A stretch of 64,000 nucleotides of DNA from Ampelomyces quisqualis (lineage: Eukaryota > Ascomycota > Dothideomycetes > Pleosporales > Phaeosphaeriaceae). The notes below the pieces were generated by a model. It was given only the letters and a program-made list of their open reading frames with translations. It did no database searches and was not told the DNA's origin. This document shows, piece after piece, positions 1-12,249 of the stretch. Position numbers and translations under genes: made by a program. Each line of letters begins with the position of its first letter. Position 1 is the stretch's first letter. The stretch spans positions 186,001 to 250,000 of the forward strand of contig JAGTXZ010000020.1 in the NCBI GenBank assembly GCA_018398575.1, given 5' to 3'.

Positions 1-1009
1 AAGATAAAGGCAAGGTGTAACTAAGAAGCTAAGGAAGTGTTAGGCGCGTGTATTAGGAAAATTCTAATCAACTAAATGTAAAGCGTTAACTAAGCAACTA
101 TTAGCAACAGCTAAGCTAGGAACTTAGAGCCCTAAAGTAAGAATGCGCTAAATTATAAGAAGAGGCAGCTAAGTAGGTAAGGAAGCAGAGCGTAAGCTAG
201 AGCAAAGTAGTATAGCTGCGTGCAGATAAGTTGCCTCAAAAGCAAATAGAAGTAGTAAGGTAGGAGAGTAGCAAGTAGACAATGCAAACTAAGCTAGAGC
301 CAGTTAGAATACCTGTTAACAAGGTAGAGAAGTTAAGTAGCTAATTGTAGTATAGTAGTAGTAAAGTTGTGTACTAGGCAGGTTAAGAGAAAGACAGGCG
401 TAGAGTAGGCAGCTAGCAATAAGGGTAATAGGAGATTAAATAACAAGCAGAGTAGCCAAAAGAGAGTAGAGTAGAAAGGTAAGGTAAAGTTAGCTAATGC
501 AAGACTTGTTGTAATAGAAGTAGTCTAAAGCGTTTGTAGTTGCGACGCAAGTCTGCCTAGGCAACGCTGCTATAATACTAGGTAAAGTTAGGATAATATA
601 GGCTAATAGAGCTTTAGCGCTTAGGTAAGAGAGTTAGATAGTAACGTAAGGAGACAGGAGAGATTATAAATAGGCACTTCTTCTTTACTAAAGGCCTATT
701 GGTTACTACTTTAGCATTACAAAAAGCTTAGAGTTGTTTTTTCTTAGAAGTTAGTCCTTTTGTTTAAGTATTTTAGTTTTGCGTTTAGTATAAAAGAGAA
801 GAGGCCTCTTTCTATAGATTGGGAGAGGGATGTAGTAAGGTAATATAGGAAGTAAGTCTAAAGAACGCTTAGGGTATAGCTAAGGGCATAGATAAGATAT
901 AATAGCTAAAGGGCTATTAGAGAACAACACACATATACCTAAGAATAATAATATATTTAATTCTATATTAAATCTAATAGGCCTTAGAGGTAAATAACGC
1001 TCTACTACA
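1..1009 (+). mobile_element. Gypsy-1 copy A, 3' end only (LTR retrotransposon)
   Basis: This is the 3' non-coding end of a Ty3/Gypsy retrotransposon whose body lies left of the window. It aligns with Gypsy-1 copy B from about 13567 to 14536, with scattered C/T and G/A differences and one insertion of about 45 bases near 410-455. It ends in a complete LTR (831-1009), followed by gtaa/gtaag, which also continues the host element Gypsy-3. The element therefore inserted into Gypsy-3 copy A, within the last codons of that element's antisense frame. No coding sequence was recognised here. Confidence 0.85.
831..1009 (+). repeat. 3' LTR of Gypsy-1 copy A
   Basis: Starts TGTAGTAAGG and ends CTACTACA, the TG...CA form of an LTR. 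It is 179 bp long and matches the LTRs at 2073-2253, 14356-14536, 18728-18908 (reverse) and 47175-47355 (reverse). A purine-rich tract (gggagaggga, 821-830) sits just upstream, as expected for the plus-strand primer. Confidence 0.9.
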
Positions 1010-2072
1010 GTAAGACTCCTATTGTTAATAGTTGTTACCTACTAGTGTAGTACTTGCAATATCAAGTTTAATTTCCCTAATATAATTGTCTTAAAATACT
1101 ATAAGATCTTTAACTTCTTTTTTCTATACTATAATCTATTTAGCTAACGCTTATAAAGGTCTTAGCTGTTTTAGATAGCGTTTATAGAACGCTTGTAATA
1201 TGTATAGAGCGCCTATAAAGTTTAATGCATTATACTAGGTAGAGTTGGAGTTATAGCCTACTTATTTCACGCAATACTTTAGGATAGAGCAGTACAGCTT
1301 GCTAGCTAGGATCTCTTTAACTTTCTATTCTTTAACGCCTTAAATTAGGATACTAGATAGTTTTAGGCTTAGCTAGCTAGGCAGGAGGTCGTTAGGGTCC
1401 TTGCGGAGGACGTCTAGAGCGAACACGTTGTAGATCTTAGAGCCCTAAGGCAGTTTTAATTAGAATAAATATCTAACTTGTTCTAGAACTTTAAAGAGTT
1501 CTTTCTATAATTTAGCAAGTTTGCAACTTAGGCAGGTAATAGATAGGTTTTAGGTTAACAGGTAAACCTTGTTACCTATTACCTAATTAACAAGTTGTTA
1601 ATATTTGTTAACTTTAGCAGCTATACGTTATTAAGCCTTTTCTATATTGTCTTTAGCTATATACTAGGCTTTGTGCATACAGGTAGCTAAGCTTAAGGCG
1701 TCCTTAACGTTAGCATCCTTGTGCCTTAAAGTAGATAATATCTAATCCTAGCTTTAGCGCGGTTTAGAGCCAAACAGAAGCTAGTACAGTGCTATACTAA
1801 TTGCAGAGTACAGCAGTGTAGCTTAGGCTTAATTAATTATTAGCAAGAGGTTACTCTAGTTATTCTGGTAATAGAATACAAAGAGCCTTAATTGTTAATT
1901 AAAATACTTGTTTATAATCTTAGTTTGTCTATTAGTTTGTTTATAATAGGTAGTAGAAAGCTTAATTTATACGCCTAGGATCTTGCAGAACTTAGACTAG
2001 AATCAGAATATAAACTAGGAGCCGTAGTTAGACACTATGCTTTTAGGCGTGTAGCTAAATTAGTATACCTAT
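1010..2072 (-). mobile_element. Gypsy-3 copy A, fragment 1 (C-terminal end of pol)
   Basis: Aligns with 52295-53360 of Gypsy-3 copy B. On the minus strand it encodes the C-terminal part of the integrase and the tail of pol, with stops throughout. It is cut on the left by Gypsy-1 copy A and on the right by Gypsy-1 copy B. The same element resumes at 14537. The first bases after 1009 also hold the last codons of the plus-strand antisense frame seen whole in copy B (51640-52313). Confidence 0.85.
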
Positions 2073-2253
2073 TGTAGTAAAGTAACATAGAAAGTAAGTC
2101 TAAAGGACACTTAGGGCACAGCTAAGGGCATAGATAAGATACAATAGCTAAAGAGCTATTAGAGAACAACAACCTAGACATACACCTAAGAATAATATAT
2201 TTAATTCTATATTAAATCTAATAGGCTCTAGAGGTAAATAACGCTTTACTATA
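2073..2253 (+). repeat. 5' LTR of Gypsy-1 copy B
   Basis: 181 bp, starting TGTAGTAAAG and ending TTTACTATA (original end probably TACA). Matches the 3' LTR at 14356-14536. The next bases, tatagcaactaattac, should hold the primer-binding site, but no clear TGG start is visible, so the priming tRNA cannot be named. Confidence 0.9.
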
Positions 2254-2539
2254 TATAGCAACTAATTACAACTCTAAATTTCTATTAGCCTAGGCCTTAG
2301 AAGGCTACGCACCTACGTATACACCTACGCTCTTTTATAGTTCTTGTAACCTAGAAATTGCAGGAACTTAACAGTCTAACAAGTATTTAGCAAGCTGCTA
2401 CAGTTCTCTCTAGAATATAATTAGTATCTATTCTAAGGACATAGAGTTAATACTCTAAGATTAGAGGAACAGAAAGTAGGATCTAGAGCAACGCCTATCT
2501 AGAGGGCCTAAAGCAACGCCTATCTGAAATACCTAGATT

Positions 2540-2935
2540 AGCTACTACTAGAATTAAGTTAGAAGAGAGATTAAGCAGACTCTTAAAAGCAGAGTAATAC
2601 CTAAAGAAGCAAGACGCAAGCTGTAGCTAAAGCTATATTAGGCTAAGTAAAAGTGCAAAGTTATTGCGCCCTACTAAGCATATAGTATACTAAAGAAGTC
2701 TTAGAGCACAGATAGTAGAAATAACTAAGAGCAGACTAAGGAAGATATTAAAACAGGTAGTTAGAAGAAAGAAGAAACTAACAATCGCTTAGACAGCAAG
2801 TATAAAGAAATTAGAAAGAAATTAGTAGACTTTACAACAGAAGCGCTATTAGACATTAGAAAAGCTTAAGCCTTTAGTTTTTTAGCAACCCTATACAAAG
2901 CAGTAACTTTAATCCTAGTCTTCTAGGCTATTACT
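2540..2935 (+). pseudogene. Gypsy-1 copy B upstream frame, unknown, Lys/Glu-rich
   Basis: Reading through TAG/TAA, one plus-strand frame stays coherent and is rich in Lys, Arg, Glu and Gln, with stretches such as RRKLQLKLYQAKQKCKV. It lies between the 5' LTR and the recognisable gag. The same stretch, on the minus strand, is kept in Gypsy-1 copy C near 46500-46900. It may be the N-terminal part of gag or a separate leader protein. No family was recognised and the ends are approximate. Confidence 0.4.
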
Positions 2936-3229
2936 CTTCTTTAGTTTATTTAAATAAGCTCTAACTACTGTTTAGGCAGCCTACAAAAGCAATATAGAGA
3001 TAATATAGAACTGCTTAACAGCATATTAAGCTGCTAACGCCTTAAATACTCTAACAGATAGAAAGCTCTACTACTAACGCTTGTAGAGTTAATAAGGAGA
3101 AGCTAGCGCAAATATAAGTAGTGCGCTAGAAGAGTAGGCTAAACAGCTATTAGAAGAGCACTCTAGGCGCAGAAGCACAGGCTAAGATAACTTGATATTA
3201 AGAGCTCTTTAGATACTAGTAGAGTCTTT

Positions 3230-4440
3230 TAACTAAGTGCAGCCTCTATTGTACACAACGTAGTTACTATCTTACCTAGCAGAGAACATACTATTATTTA
3301 ATAGGACTAATATTACACACTTTTTAGAGCGCTTTAAGGACTTCTTAAAGTACTATAGCTTTATAGACTAGATTATAATTAACAGACTAGTAGCCTACTA
3401 TAAGCTAAGACAGAAGACTATTATACAGGCGTCTAAAGAGTATACAGAAGCCTAGGACAACTACTTATAGAAAGAGCTCTGTAATAGCCTCTAACAACGC
3501 TTTAGAAATAATAATAAAGGTTAATAGGAAGAGCGTATAAAGTACTTTAAACACTAGCTAGGTTAGTGCTAAATAAGATTAGACCTAAAGATTAGAAACT
3601 ACCTATAGAACTTTTAAATCTGTAGTAAAAGGTATATTAAAGCAGGCACTATTAATAAGAACTGTTGTAGCTACTACCTTATTAAGAGACTACTACTCTA
3701 ATACGCGACAAAGATCCTAGAGAAGTTTAGCCTAAAAATAGACACCCTAAAGGACTTTAAGTACAAAAAGATCTAAGACTATCTAGCAAAGCGCCTAGAA
3801 GTAGAGAAAGAAGCGCGTATGTTAAATCTAGCAGAAGCTATAAGAGCCTTTAAACTAGAGGTAGAGTTTAAAGTAGAACTAGCAGCTAAACAACTATTAG
3901 CTCTACTGTAACAAAATAACTTTAAACCTAGAATTAAGCTAGGAACAAACTTCTAACCTACTACCCTTTAGTTGCTAACAAAGAGTACTCTATCTAGGAA
4001 CTAGCGTAAGCAAGCTTTTTCTAGTGTAGCGCCTATAAAGAACAAAGTAGATAACCTTATAGATAAGATACTACAGCTTAGGCTTAACTAAATAACTATT
4101 AAGCAGTAGCTATAGAGTATATAATAGACCTCTTGTAAAGTAGAGCTTATAAATAACCTAGTTATTTATGCCTTAGTTTGCAAGCAAACTAAAGAGCAAT
4201 TAGGAGCCCTGCAACTATACATACCTTAACTAGCCCTATAGAACTAGAGCTATTAGAACTACAGGCAATAGTAGTAAGTATAGAGAAATAATAACTATTA
4301 GCGTAATAGCTAGAACTACAGCTACTTAAACAACAATTAGAGTTACTAGCAGGGATGTCTTAGTAGAAGACTACTAAGCAGCTTTAGAATAAACTGTTAG
4401 GTTTATAATAAGACAGAGCATTTAAAGCAGGACTGCCTAA
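3230..4440 (+). pseudogene. gag (capsid and CCHC zinc knuckle), Gypsy-1 copy B
   Basis: The decayed frame shows the pattern of a retrotransposon Gag capsid: FLERFKDFLKYY near the start, YFKHQLGQCQIR, then a Lys/Glu-rich stretch. A knuckle follows at 4395-4436 in the form C-x2-Y-x4-H-x4-C, where the Tyr is probably a RIP-altered Cys (TGT to TAT). Gag packages element RNA into virus-like particles. Stops are almost all TAG/TAA at glutamine positions. The frame changes between capsid and knuckle, so a small indel is likely. The start is not defined. Confidence 0.65.
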
Positions 4441-4559
4441 CACTAAGAGGCTTTATTACTAACAGCTAGTGCTTTCTTAACAAACGCAACATACTCTAAT
4501 AGAGGACGCCTAATAACCTATAGGGCTAAGTTACTAGCCTTAGCAACGCACAATAGGCT

Positions 4560-6050
4560 AAGACTATTTTAGCTAAGATTAAGAAGCGCTTTCTAAAATA
4601 TAACGTTAACTCTCTTAAGGTTAAATCTAAGTTTATAGGCAGACCTAGTCCTTCTATTCCTATTAAGAACAACGCAGTCTCTATACAGTTGGTACCTAAC
4701 ACCTTAGGAGCGTTATTAGAAGTAAACTGTAACAAGTATTAGGATATGTTAGACTACCTTACAACTAAATCTAAAGAACTCTTTGCTAACAGTAGCTTAG
4801 TATTAGCTGCAGTTATTAGCCAAAACTAAGTAAAGCGTAGTAATAGTTAGCCTATATATAGTTAGGTTTAGGTTTAGAAACTACCTTAGAAACTAGTTGA
4901 TAGAATCCTACACTTAAAAGGTTACAGAGACAGAAATAACAGCTACTTTATAAGTAAGAAGCTAGGCTAAGACTACTTAGTTTAATTTGTAAGCAGTAAT
5001 AGATTAGAAGATGTAGAAATAGAAGATGTTACCTAACTAACTAAAGGGCTATTAAAGCCTACCTACGCAGTAGAGCAAAAGAAGAAGAACCTAAAGAAGT
5101 AGTAGCTAGTCTAGAAGTTTAAGGCTAACGCTTAATTAGTTATCTAACGTATTCTTAACACTCTAGTTCTATTACTACTTAAGACTGTTATTAGCAATAT
5201 ACTAGAGGTTAAGAAGACACTATTCTAAGTAAGCTACACGCTAGCTAAGTTCAAGAACCTTTTAGTTACCCTAACATGCTATACAATAGTTAAAAGCGCT
5301 AATAAAGACTTAGATAGAGACTAACCTACTATAAGAGCTAGTGTTAACTTACTAACCTAGGGCTTACTTCTAGACTACGTGCTAGTTAAGGCAGTAAACA
5401 GAAAAGTAAGTAAGTGCTTTAGTATTAATGCTAAACACTAGTTAGACCTAGAGATTAGCTAGATTAAAAGGCAAATCTAACGCAATAAAGAACTAGGCCT
5501 TAAGCTTACTACTAATAAGGACTTCTGTAAGCCTACTTACTGTTAAAAAAAGTATAATTAAGCCTTAGGCGTAGAGTACCTTAGAAGAGAGTGCCTAAAA
5601 GTACCTATTAACATTAAGGGGGCCTAGTTTCTTAGCCTTATTAACTCTAGCGCAGAGCTTAACACTATAAAAAGAGAAATAGCAGAACAAGCTATGCTTC
5701 TAATTACATCTGTGCTAAAGAGTATAAGAACTGCAAAGATAGTAGTAGTAAATAGTTTAACTAAAGAGTTCTTAGGTATTATAAAAAGAGTACCTATTAC
5801 TATTAGGAGGATTAAAATCTGCACTAGCTTCTTTATTCTTAAGGAGTGCACAAACCTAATTATCCTAGGCAATTTCTTTCTAACAGACGCTTAAGCTAGA
5901 ATTAAGTACGCTACTAATAGGCTAACTTCCTGCTAAATCTTTAGCAAGGATACTAAACACAGTACAAGATTTATATGCATAAGAGGCAATTAGATTAACA
6001 CGCTAGAACTCTACTCTAGGCCTCTTATAGGAAACGTTAGGGGAGTGTAA
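4560..6050 (+). pseudogene. aspartic protease and upstream linker, Gypsy-1 copy B
   Basis: Reading through TAG/TAA gives a long coherent frame from about 4560. It ends in a retropepsin-like domain at about 5625-5900. The active-site motif reads LINSSAELN (from 5637), where families of this type have LIDSGAELN, so the catalytic Asp has become Asn (GAC to AAC). ILGNFFLTDA (about 5862-5891) is the usual C-terminal flap region, ILGxPFL. An open stretch of 66 codons (5694-5894) is a true remnant of this gene. The enzyme cleaves Gag-Pol. Confidence 0.75.
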
Positions 6051-6899
6051 TTGCTAGCGTTTTACTTCTATCTAAACCTGTTGTACAGCTAGACTAGAAC
6101 TATTAATTAAACTTAACACAGTTTTAACTAGACTCTAATACTCTAAGCAATAATTAGCTAGCAATAAAGTTAGCAACAGAGTAGCTCTAACAGAAATCTT
6201 TATTACTAATTATTCCCTTAGAAATACAGTTCTTCTAGTAGCTAGGTGTAGGCACTATAGGCGCAGAGCCTAATAGATCTATTATTATTAGTAACAGCAA
6301 TAGAATATATATGCTTGTTAGTAACAGCGTAGGCTACTACTTTTAAAATATTATAGCAAGTGTTGTAAGGCAGCTCCCTTAGAGTCTTAGGATTAATATT
6401 AGTGCTAAGAGCTTTTAAGAGCAAGAGCTTAGCAAAATAACTAGCAAGAAGAGGTTACCTATTAAAGTAATAACAATTTAGCTAAAGCGTATAACTAATC
6501 TACAATTAAACAACGTTTTCTTTAACGTTAGCACTTTACATAAGTAAAAAGCTTAAAAGGTCTAGCTAGTAGACAACTTAGGATAAGCCCTAAGAGATAT
6601 TAGTAGATACAAAGACTAGAAAGAACGTGCACGCGTTTGACAAGTACTAAATAAGGAGAACACTCTATTCTTAAGCTACTTTAAGCTATAATACGCAAAG
6701 TTCTCTAGAGGCACAAGGCTTACGTCTAAACGCCTGTTATAAATAAAGATCTCCTTAGATCTGCTCCTATAAGAACAAGCTATACTAGAGGAGCTACTAT
6801 ACTAATAGGAAGCTGCCCTAGCCTAGGACTTTAGTAAATTAGGATAGGTTAGCTATAAGGTAGTACTTCTAATCAAAATTAACACTGTTCTTTATAAGG

Positions 6900-8240
6900 C
6901 GTAGCAAGCTAATCAATTCCCTATTCCCTAAAAACTTAGAGAAGTAGTAGTTAAAATAGTATAGAAGTAGATTAACTAAGAGGCTCTTAAACTATGCAGA
7001 AGTTAATACTAAAACCTATAGTTTCTAGTAGCTAAGAAAGACAAAGGATATTAGCTTATTAACAACGCGTAAAAGATTAATAAGGTTACAATTTGCAACG
7101 CAAACTTACTGCCTAATCTAGATAAATTTGCAGAAGATTTTGCTAGTTGCGTAATTATAAGCTTGCTTAATTTCTTCTTAGGATACAACTAGGTAGAGCT
7201 GTACAAGAACTTCTGAGATATAACAGCGTTCTATACACCTATTAGACTAGTACGCTAGTGTACACTACCTATAGGTATAATAAATTTAGTTACTAAATTT
7301 ATACGCGTTATAACTAAAATATGCTAAGATTACATTCTAGAGCGCTGCAGACTTTACTTAGATAATGTTTGTATTAAGAGACTAAAGTCCTACTACAATA
7401 GAATAGAAATTAAACTAGGTATTAGAAAGTACGTTATAGAGTATCTCTGCAATATAGACGCTGTTCTAGCAGATATTAAGCGCGCAGGAGCTATAATATT
7501 AGGCTACAAATTAGACTTCTATTATGCGTCTATAATTGCAGTAGGCTATTATGTTAACGCTGCTAGCTAGCATCCTAACTATAAGAAAATTAAGAAGATA
7601 CTCTCTTAGCTGCCCTACAGAGACTAAAAAGACGTTTAAATATTTATTAGCATATACGTGTATTACAGAGTATAGATTAAGCATTTTAGCATTATTTTAG
7701 AACTACTATTCTGTCTGCTGCGCAAAAATGCGCTCTTTAAGTAGTTCTTAGATTAGCAGGGCGCAATAGATAAATTAAAGCGCGTACTATATTCTATGCT
7801 AGCGCTTGTCTCTATCTCTTATAACAAGCTATTACTTCTAATTGTTATGTCTGTTAATAGTAGTTAAAAGGGTTAGGGCGCAGTTCTTATGCAGCTAGAT
7901 CTAAAGGGTTATTAGCACCCTATCTAGTACAAAAGTAGAGTTTAGTCTAAGTCTAAACAAAATTAAGACTTAGAAAAACATAAATGCAAAGCCTTGCTTC
8001 TAGCGCTAAAGAAGTTTTAAACCTACCTGTACAGAGTAGAGTTTGTTGTAGAAACAGACGCAAAGACGCTAGTTATATAGCTTTAGCAAAGTGTAACTAA
8101 CTTACTAGAAGCCTTTGTTACATAATAGCTAGCGCTTCTTAATATATAGGAATTTAATATAGTCTATATTAAAGGCAACAGAAACGTAGTAGCTAACGCT
8201 CTTTTAAGAAGACCTAAGGAACTAGAGTAGAAGCTACCTA
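6900..8240 (+). pseudogene. reverse transcriptase and RNase H, Gypsy-1 copy B
   Basis: RT motifs in order: VAKKDKGYQLINNAQKINK (near 7020), LLPNLDKFAEDFASCVIISLLNF, then the active site YLDN at 7355-7366 (canonical YLDD), then the thumb. RNase H follows at about 7880-8180 with VETDAKTLV and ends in YIKGNRNVVANALLRRP, the tether typical of Ty3/Gypsy. Together these copy element RNA into DNA. About a dozen stops are present, mostly TAG at Gln codons and some at Trp. The whole RT is missing from copy C (18728-47355). Confidence 0.85.
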
Positions 8241-8459
8241 ATAAGCTAGAGAAAGATATTAAGAACTTTATTAACGCTTATTTAAATTTAGTACAGCTTG
8301 CTATTGCCCTATACCTACGCGTAGCTAACCTACGTTATAGCAGCTATAAAGCTAATCTTAGCTTTAAAGACTAACTATTAGATAAAGCCTATAGTAAAGA
8401 ATCTTAGGCTTAGGCTTATTAGATTCTATTCTACTGTTAACCTAATAGTCTTTTAAGAG

Positions 8460-10040
8460 CTAAAATAAAAAAGTTTACAAAGAGAGCACTTAAATTAATA
8501 GTAAGAGAGAGGCATCTGTTCTTAATACTAACCAGAGAGCGCCTGCTACAGCAAATTATAGATAAACCTAACAAACGTTTAGCTATTATTAAAGCTATAC
8601 ACAATAAATTAGAATACTGTAGGAAGAAAGGTATATAGCGTAAAGTTTAGGCGCGTTATTATTAAGAAGAACAATATAAGGATGTTAAGTCTTACGTTAA
8701 GTTATGCCTAGAGTGTTAAGTATACGCCTTAGTAACAGTTTAAGAAGAACTCTAGCTAACAACTCCTCTAATAATACTCTTTAGCTAGATATCTATAGAC
8801 GTAGTCTACATACCTCTAGCTAGAGGCAAGAAGTTTCTTGTAGTAGCCTAATATACTATAACGCAGTAGGCTAAAGCTAAAGCCCTATTAAACGCAGACT
8901 TAGCATCTATTGTTAAGTTTCTAGAACAAAAAGTCTTCTGCTAATAGGGCCTACTACTTAAAATTTTAGCTAATAGAGGCCTTAAAAACAAGCATCTACT
9001 AATTAACCTGCAACAGCAATTTAGAATCTATAGAGTAGTAGCTAGCGCCTATTATCTATAGGGTTAAGGCTTAATTCAACAAGAACACGCGCTAATAGTA
9101 GATGCCTTAAAGAAGCTTAGTAGGATATAGGTTAACTACTTAGACTGCGTTCTATAGGCTAATTAGACTAGTGTTAAGCGTACAACTAGAGAAACCCTAG
9201 CGTTTCTTATATGTAGTTGCAAGTATGTACTGCCTATTAAATTGTATATACTAACCTAGCAGACTCTGCCCTAGAAAGAAGTAACTAATACTATTTTACT
9301 TTTAGCTATAAGAGCTTGTTAATTTAAAAAGAGAGATATTAGGTTGCAAGAGTCTATTGCTAGAACAGTCTAACTAAGAAACAACAACAAGAACTACTTT
9401 AATAAGAATAGAGTTACTAGAGCAGATAAACTAAAGGTTAGCAACTTAGTTTTGCTTAGGGATTTCTACTATAACAACAACTAATTAGTGCTTAGCAAGT
9501 TTCTTTTAAAATAGCAGGAGCTATTTAGAATATATAAAGTTAGAGAGAAGAGGTAGTACAACCTTAAGAAGCTTAATAGAGCACTATTTTAAAGCCACAC
9601 GCTAGGTAATAGGTTAAAGAAGTTCTATTAGCGCACTAAAGTAGACCTAAAGCTTATTAACTAGAGCCTATCTACTAACAACACTAGAGACCAGACGCTC
9701 CCTAGCTATAGGTAGGACATCCTACAACTAGTAGGAGAATTAGTAGCGCGCTAGAGTTCTAAGACGCTTAAGAACGCTACTAAGGTAGATAAGAATAAAA
9801 ATTTAGATTTAGAATAATTAGCAGAGACGCGCTAAAGAGCTGTTAGAGTGCGCATTGTTAAAAACCTACACTTTAACAGGTCTAAATACAAAGTTGTTAG
9901 AATAGCTTTAAGGTATTTATAAGAACAAAAATAGATAGTAAAGAAAGATACACAACAGACGCAGTTTATAATAATCCTACTAGCTATTGCAAGTAATACA
10001 GTTAAAACTAGTCTATACATTTACTATTTAGAAGCTATAT
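8460..10040 (+). pseudogene. integrase and C-terminal domain, Gypsy-1 copy B
   Basis: The zinc-binding domain runs from about 8600 (His at 8600-8602, second His read as Tyr) to Cys codons at 8705-8707 and 8714-8716 in KLCLECQV. The catalytic core follows with SIDVVYIPLARGKKFLVVA, then LANRGLKNKHL and SAYYLQGQG, a DDE-type integrase that joins element DNA to the genome. After the core, the region near 9400-9600 has VLSKFLLKxQxLFRIYKV. No chromodomain was recognised. The frame can be followed to about 10030, where it meets the antisense frame tail to tail. Confidence 0.8.
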
Positions 10041-10069
10041 TAGCAATATGCTGCAGTGCATTTAAGCCT

Positions 10070-11930
10070 AAACTTCTAAATATACTAAAGCTTTAGAAGA
10101 AGTGGCAGTATTATTGCTAGCATTAACAGGTATATTAACGTTAACCTCTATCTTATCTCTATTATTAACAGTATTCTTAGCAATAGTATCTATAGACTTG
10201 CTAGCCTTATCTTTAGACCTAGATTCAGAATCTAGCTTAATAGCCTAACTGGGATTAAAATTAGAGTTACTATTATTAGAAAACTCTAGCAGCTCTTTAG
10301 TTACGCAAGACCTTCTACTATAATAGTTCTTGTTATTAGCTATATTGCGCAGTAGCCTACTCTAAACAAACAACCTCTAATTAAACCTTATAGTAGCCTA
10401 GTAGGTTAAAACAAGAAACTAAAAATAAGACGCATATTTCTTAACACTCTATACAGTAGAAATAGGCAGCGTTAGCAGGATGTTGTAAGCGTCTAGGCTA
10501 TTTTAATTAACAGATTGCTTTAAATTACTTAAGTTATTATAATGTTAGCGCAATTCTAAAAGGAGTCTCTAGAGAAGAGTATTTCTAAACAATAGTTAGC
10601 AACTTACCTATATAGGAATAAGCCTAAAAGCCTATATTATAGAAGTAGTTAGTGTAAGCACTATAGAGCAGCTACTTTCTATTATAAACAATACTATAAC
10701 ACTTGCTAAAAGCGTATTTGCGATTACTCTTCACGCAACAGCTGTAAGGCTAAACATTATACTAGCTAGAGTCTAGGTATATGCAAGTAGACTAACTATA
10801 ATATAGAATAAGTGTAGCTAGGTTGTCCTTAAGAAAGTTGCAGCCTATGCCTAAGTAAAAGTAATCTTGAACTAAGATTCTATTAGTCTTTATATTAAAG
10901 GAGTTAAACTAGATAGCTAGTATATATCTACTCTCTTCTATAAGCTTAGAAGATAGGGCGCAGTTAACAAGCAGCAGGGAAAAGCTTTCTCTATTAGTCT
11001 TAACCTTAAAAAGCATGTACTAGAGCTAAGCAATAACCTTTATAGTAATTTAGCTAGATAATATTACTATAACTACAAATAAATTAGTCTAAAATAGCTA
11101 ACAATATATTTGAAATCTGCTTACGTTAGTTATAGAGGGTATTATAAGAGGAAGTAACCTTCTTATAGATGTAAAGCTTAGAAGTTTTATTGCTACAATA
11201 GCTAGAAAAGATTAGTTTTATAGAAGATGTCTAAGTAATAGACTAAGGAGTAGGCAGAAAGGCTGTTAGAGTTAGTGTGCGATGCTAGGCTATCTAAGCT
11301 TAAAGCTTGTTATTACCTATACTATAAGTCTTAGCTAGCTTACTACAAGCCTAGGGAGTTGTTAGAACTTTAATAGATAACTTAGGAAAGCCTAAGTTAT
11401 TGTTAGAGAAGCCTAAATTGCTGTTAAGAAAGCCTAGGCTATTATTAGAGAAACTAGGCAAATCCCTAGAGATTAACTGTGCTATATTGTAGAACTTATT
11501 ACTAGACTCTAAAGCAATAGTAATAGGTAAGTATAATAGACGTAGAATTAAGCTGCGTGAACGTAAATTTTAGAGCAACGCGTGTTTAAGCTGCTAAAGA
11601 AGCTTATTAATTGTAGCTAGAGCAGCAGCGTTAGGCAGAGGTAGTAGAGGAGTTGTTAGGAGAGTTTAGAAAGCTAGCAAAATTCTCTTAACAACCTTAG
11701 GCTTAGCAAATAGCTCTCTAAACAGCAGTAGCTTAGGCAACAGCCTATACACTACAGCTAAAGCCTTAGCAGCCTTACTAGACAGAGAGAGAGTAGAAGA
11801 GTGCTATAGGCTACTCTTAGGACTAGGCTATTGCCTATAAGGAGATTAAGGAGTAGGCAGAGGTAGCGTTAGGTGCAGCGGGAAGCAAATAAGTAGGCAA
11901 TATTAAGCAGCAGCGTAGAAATCTATACTA
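10070..11930 (-). pseudogene. antisense accessory frame aORF-B of Gypsy-1 copy B (Pro/Ser-rich, then Cys-rich)
   Basis: On the minus strand a frame runs from about 11930 to 10070, towards the end of pol. Its 5' part is Pro/Ser/Leu-rich and contains three heptads of the type xNNxLGF (about 11380-11470). After a frame change near 11130 comes a Cys-rich part with a cluster at about 10650-10760, then a Ser/Asn/Lys-rich tail. The same protein is kept on the plus strand of Gypsy-1 copy C (27950-29744), where the cluster is clearer. No family was recognised. Stops are TAG/TAA at Gln positions, the same decay pattern as in gag-pol. Confidence 0.6.
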
Positions 11931-12249
11931 GGTAAGTTTAACAGGCTTAGAAAAAGAGTGTAAGAGTACAGAAGTAAAGGTAAAGTAAAGGATTTAATAA
12001 AGCCTAGGTAACGTACAGTTAAAACAACGCGCCTAACAACGCGCTAGTTAGGTAAGAGAAAAACAATAAACAACAGTAACAGAGTGTTAGTTAATTAGAA
12101 AATTAGAAAAGAAAGAAAACCTCTTTTTTTATAGGAGGGAAAGAAAGCAGTGCTCTTAGGCACAGCTATAAACTCTAAAGATACGTTAAAAGAGGAGAGT
12201 TAATTTTACAGTAAGCTACTACAAAAACAAGATCTATAATAGAAAACTC

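Noticed and set aside
4526..4735. Open stretch of 69 codons, minus strand
   Set aside because: Lies opposite the coherent sense frame of the Gypsy-1 gag-pol linker. A by-product of RIP removing C from the coding strand; no similarity to anything.
5624..5872. Open stretch of 82 codons, minus strand, hydrophobic
   Set aside because: Exact antisense of the protease domain; the hydrophobic look comes from the TA-rich complement.
6242..6424. Open stretch of 60 codons, minus strand
   Set aside because: Opposite the protease-RT linker of Gypsy-1; not kept as a frame elsewhere.
9832..10020. Open stretch of 62 codons, minus strand
   Set aside because: Opposite the C-terminal end of Gypsy-1 pol. The true antisense frame ends at about 10070, before this stretch.
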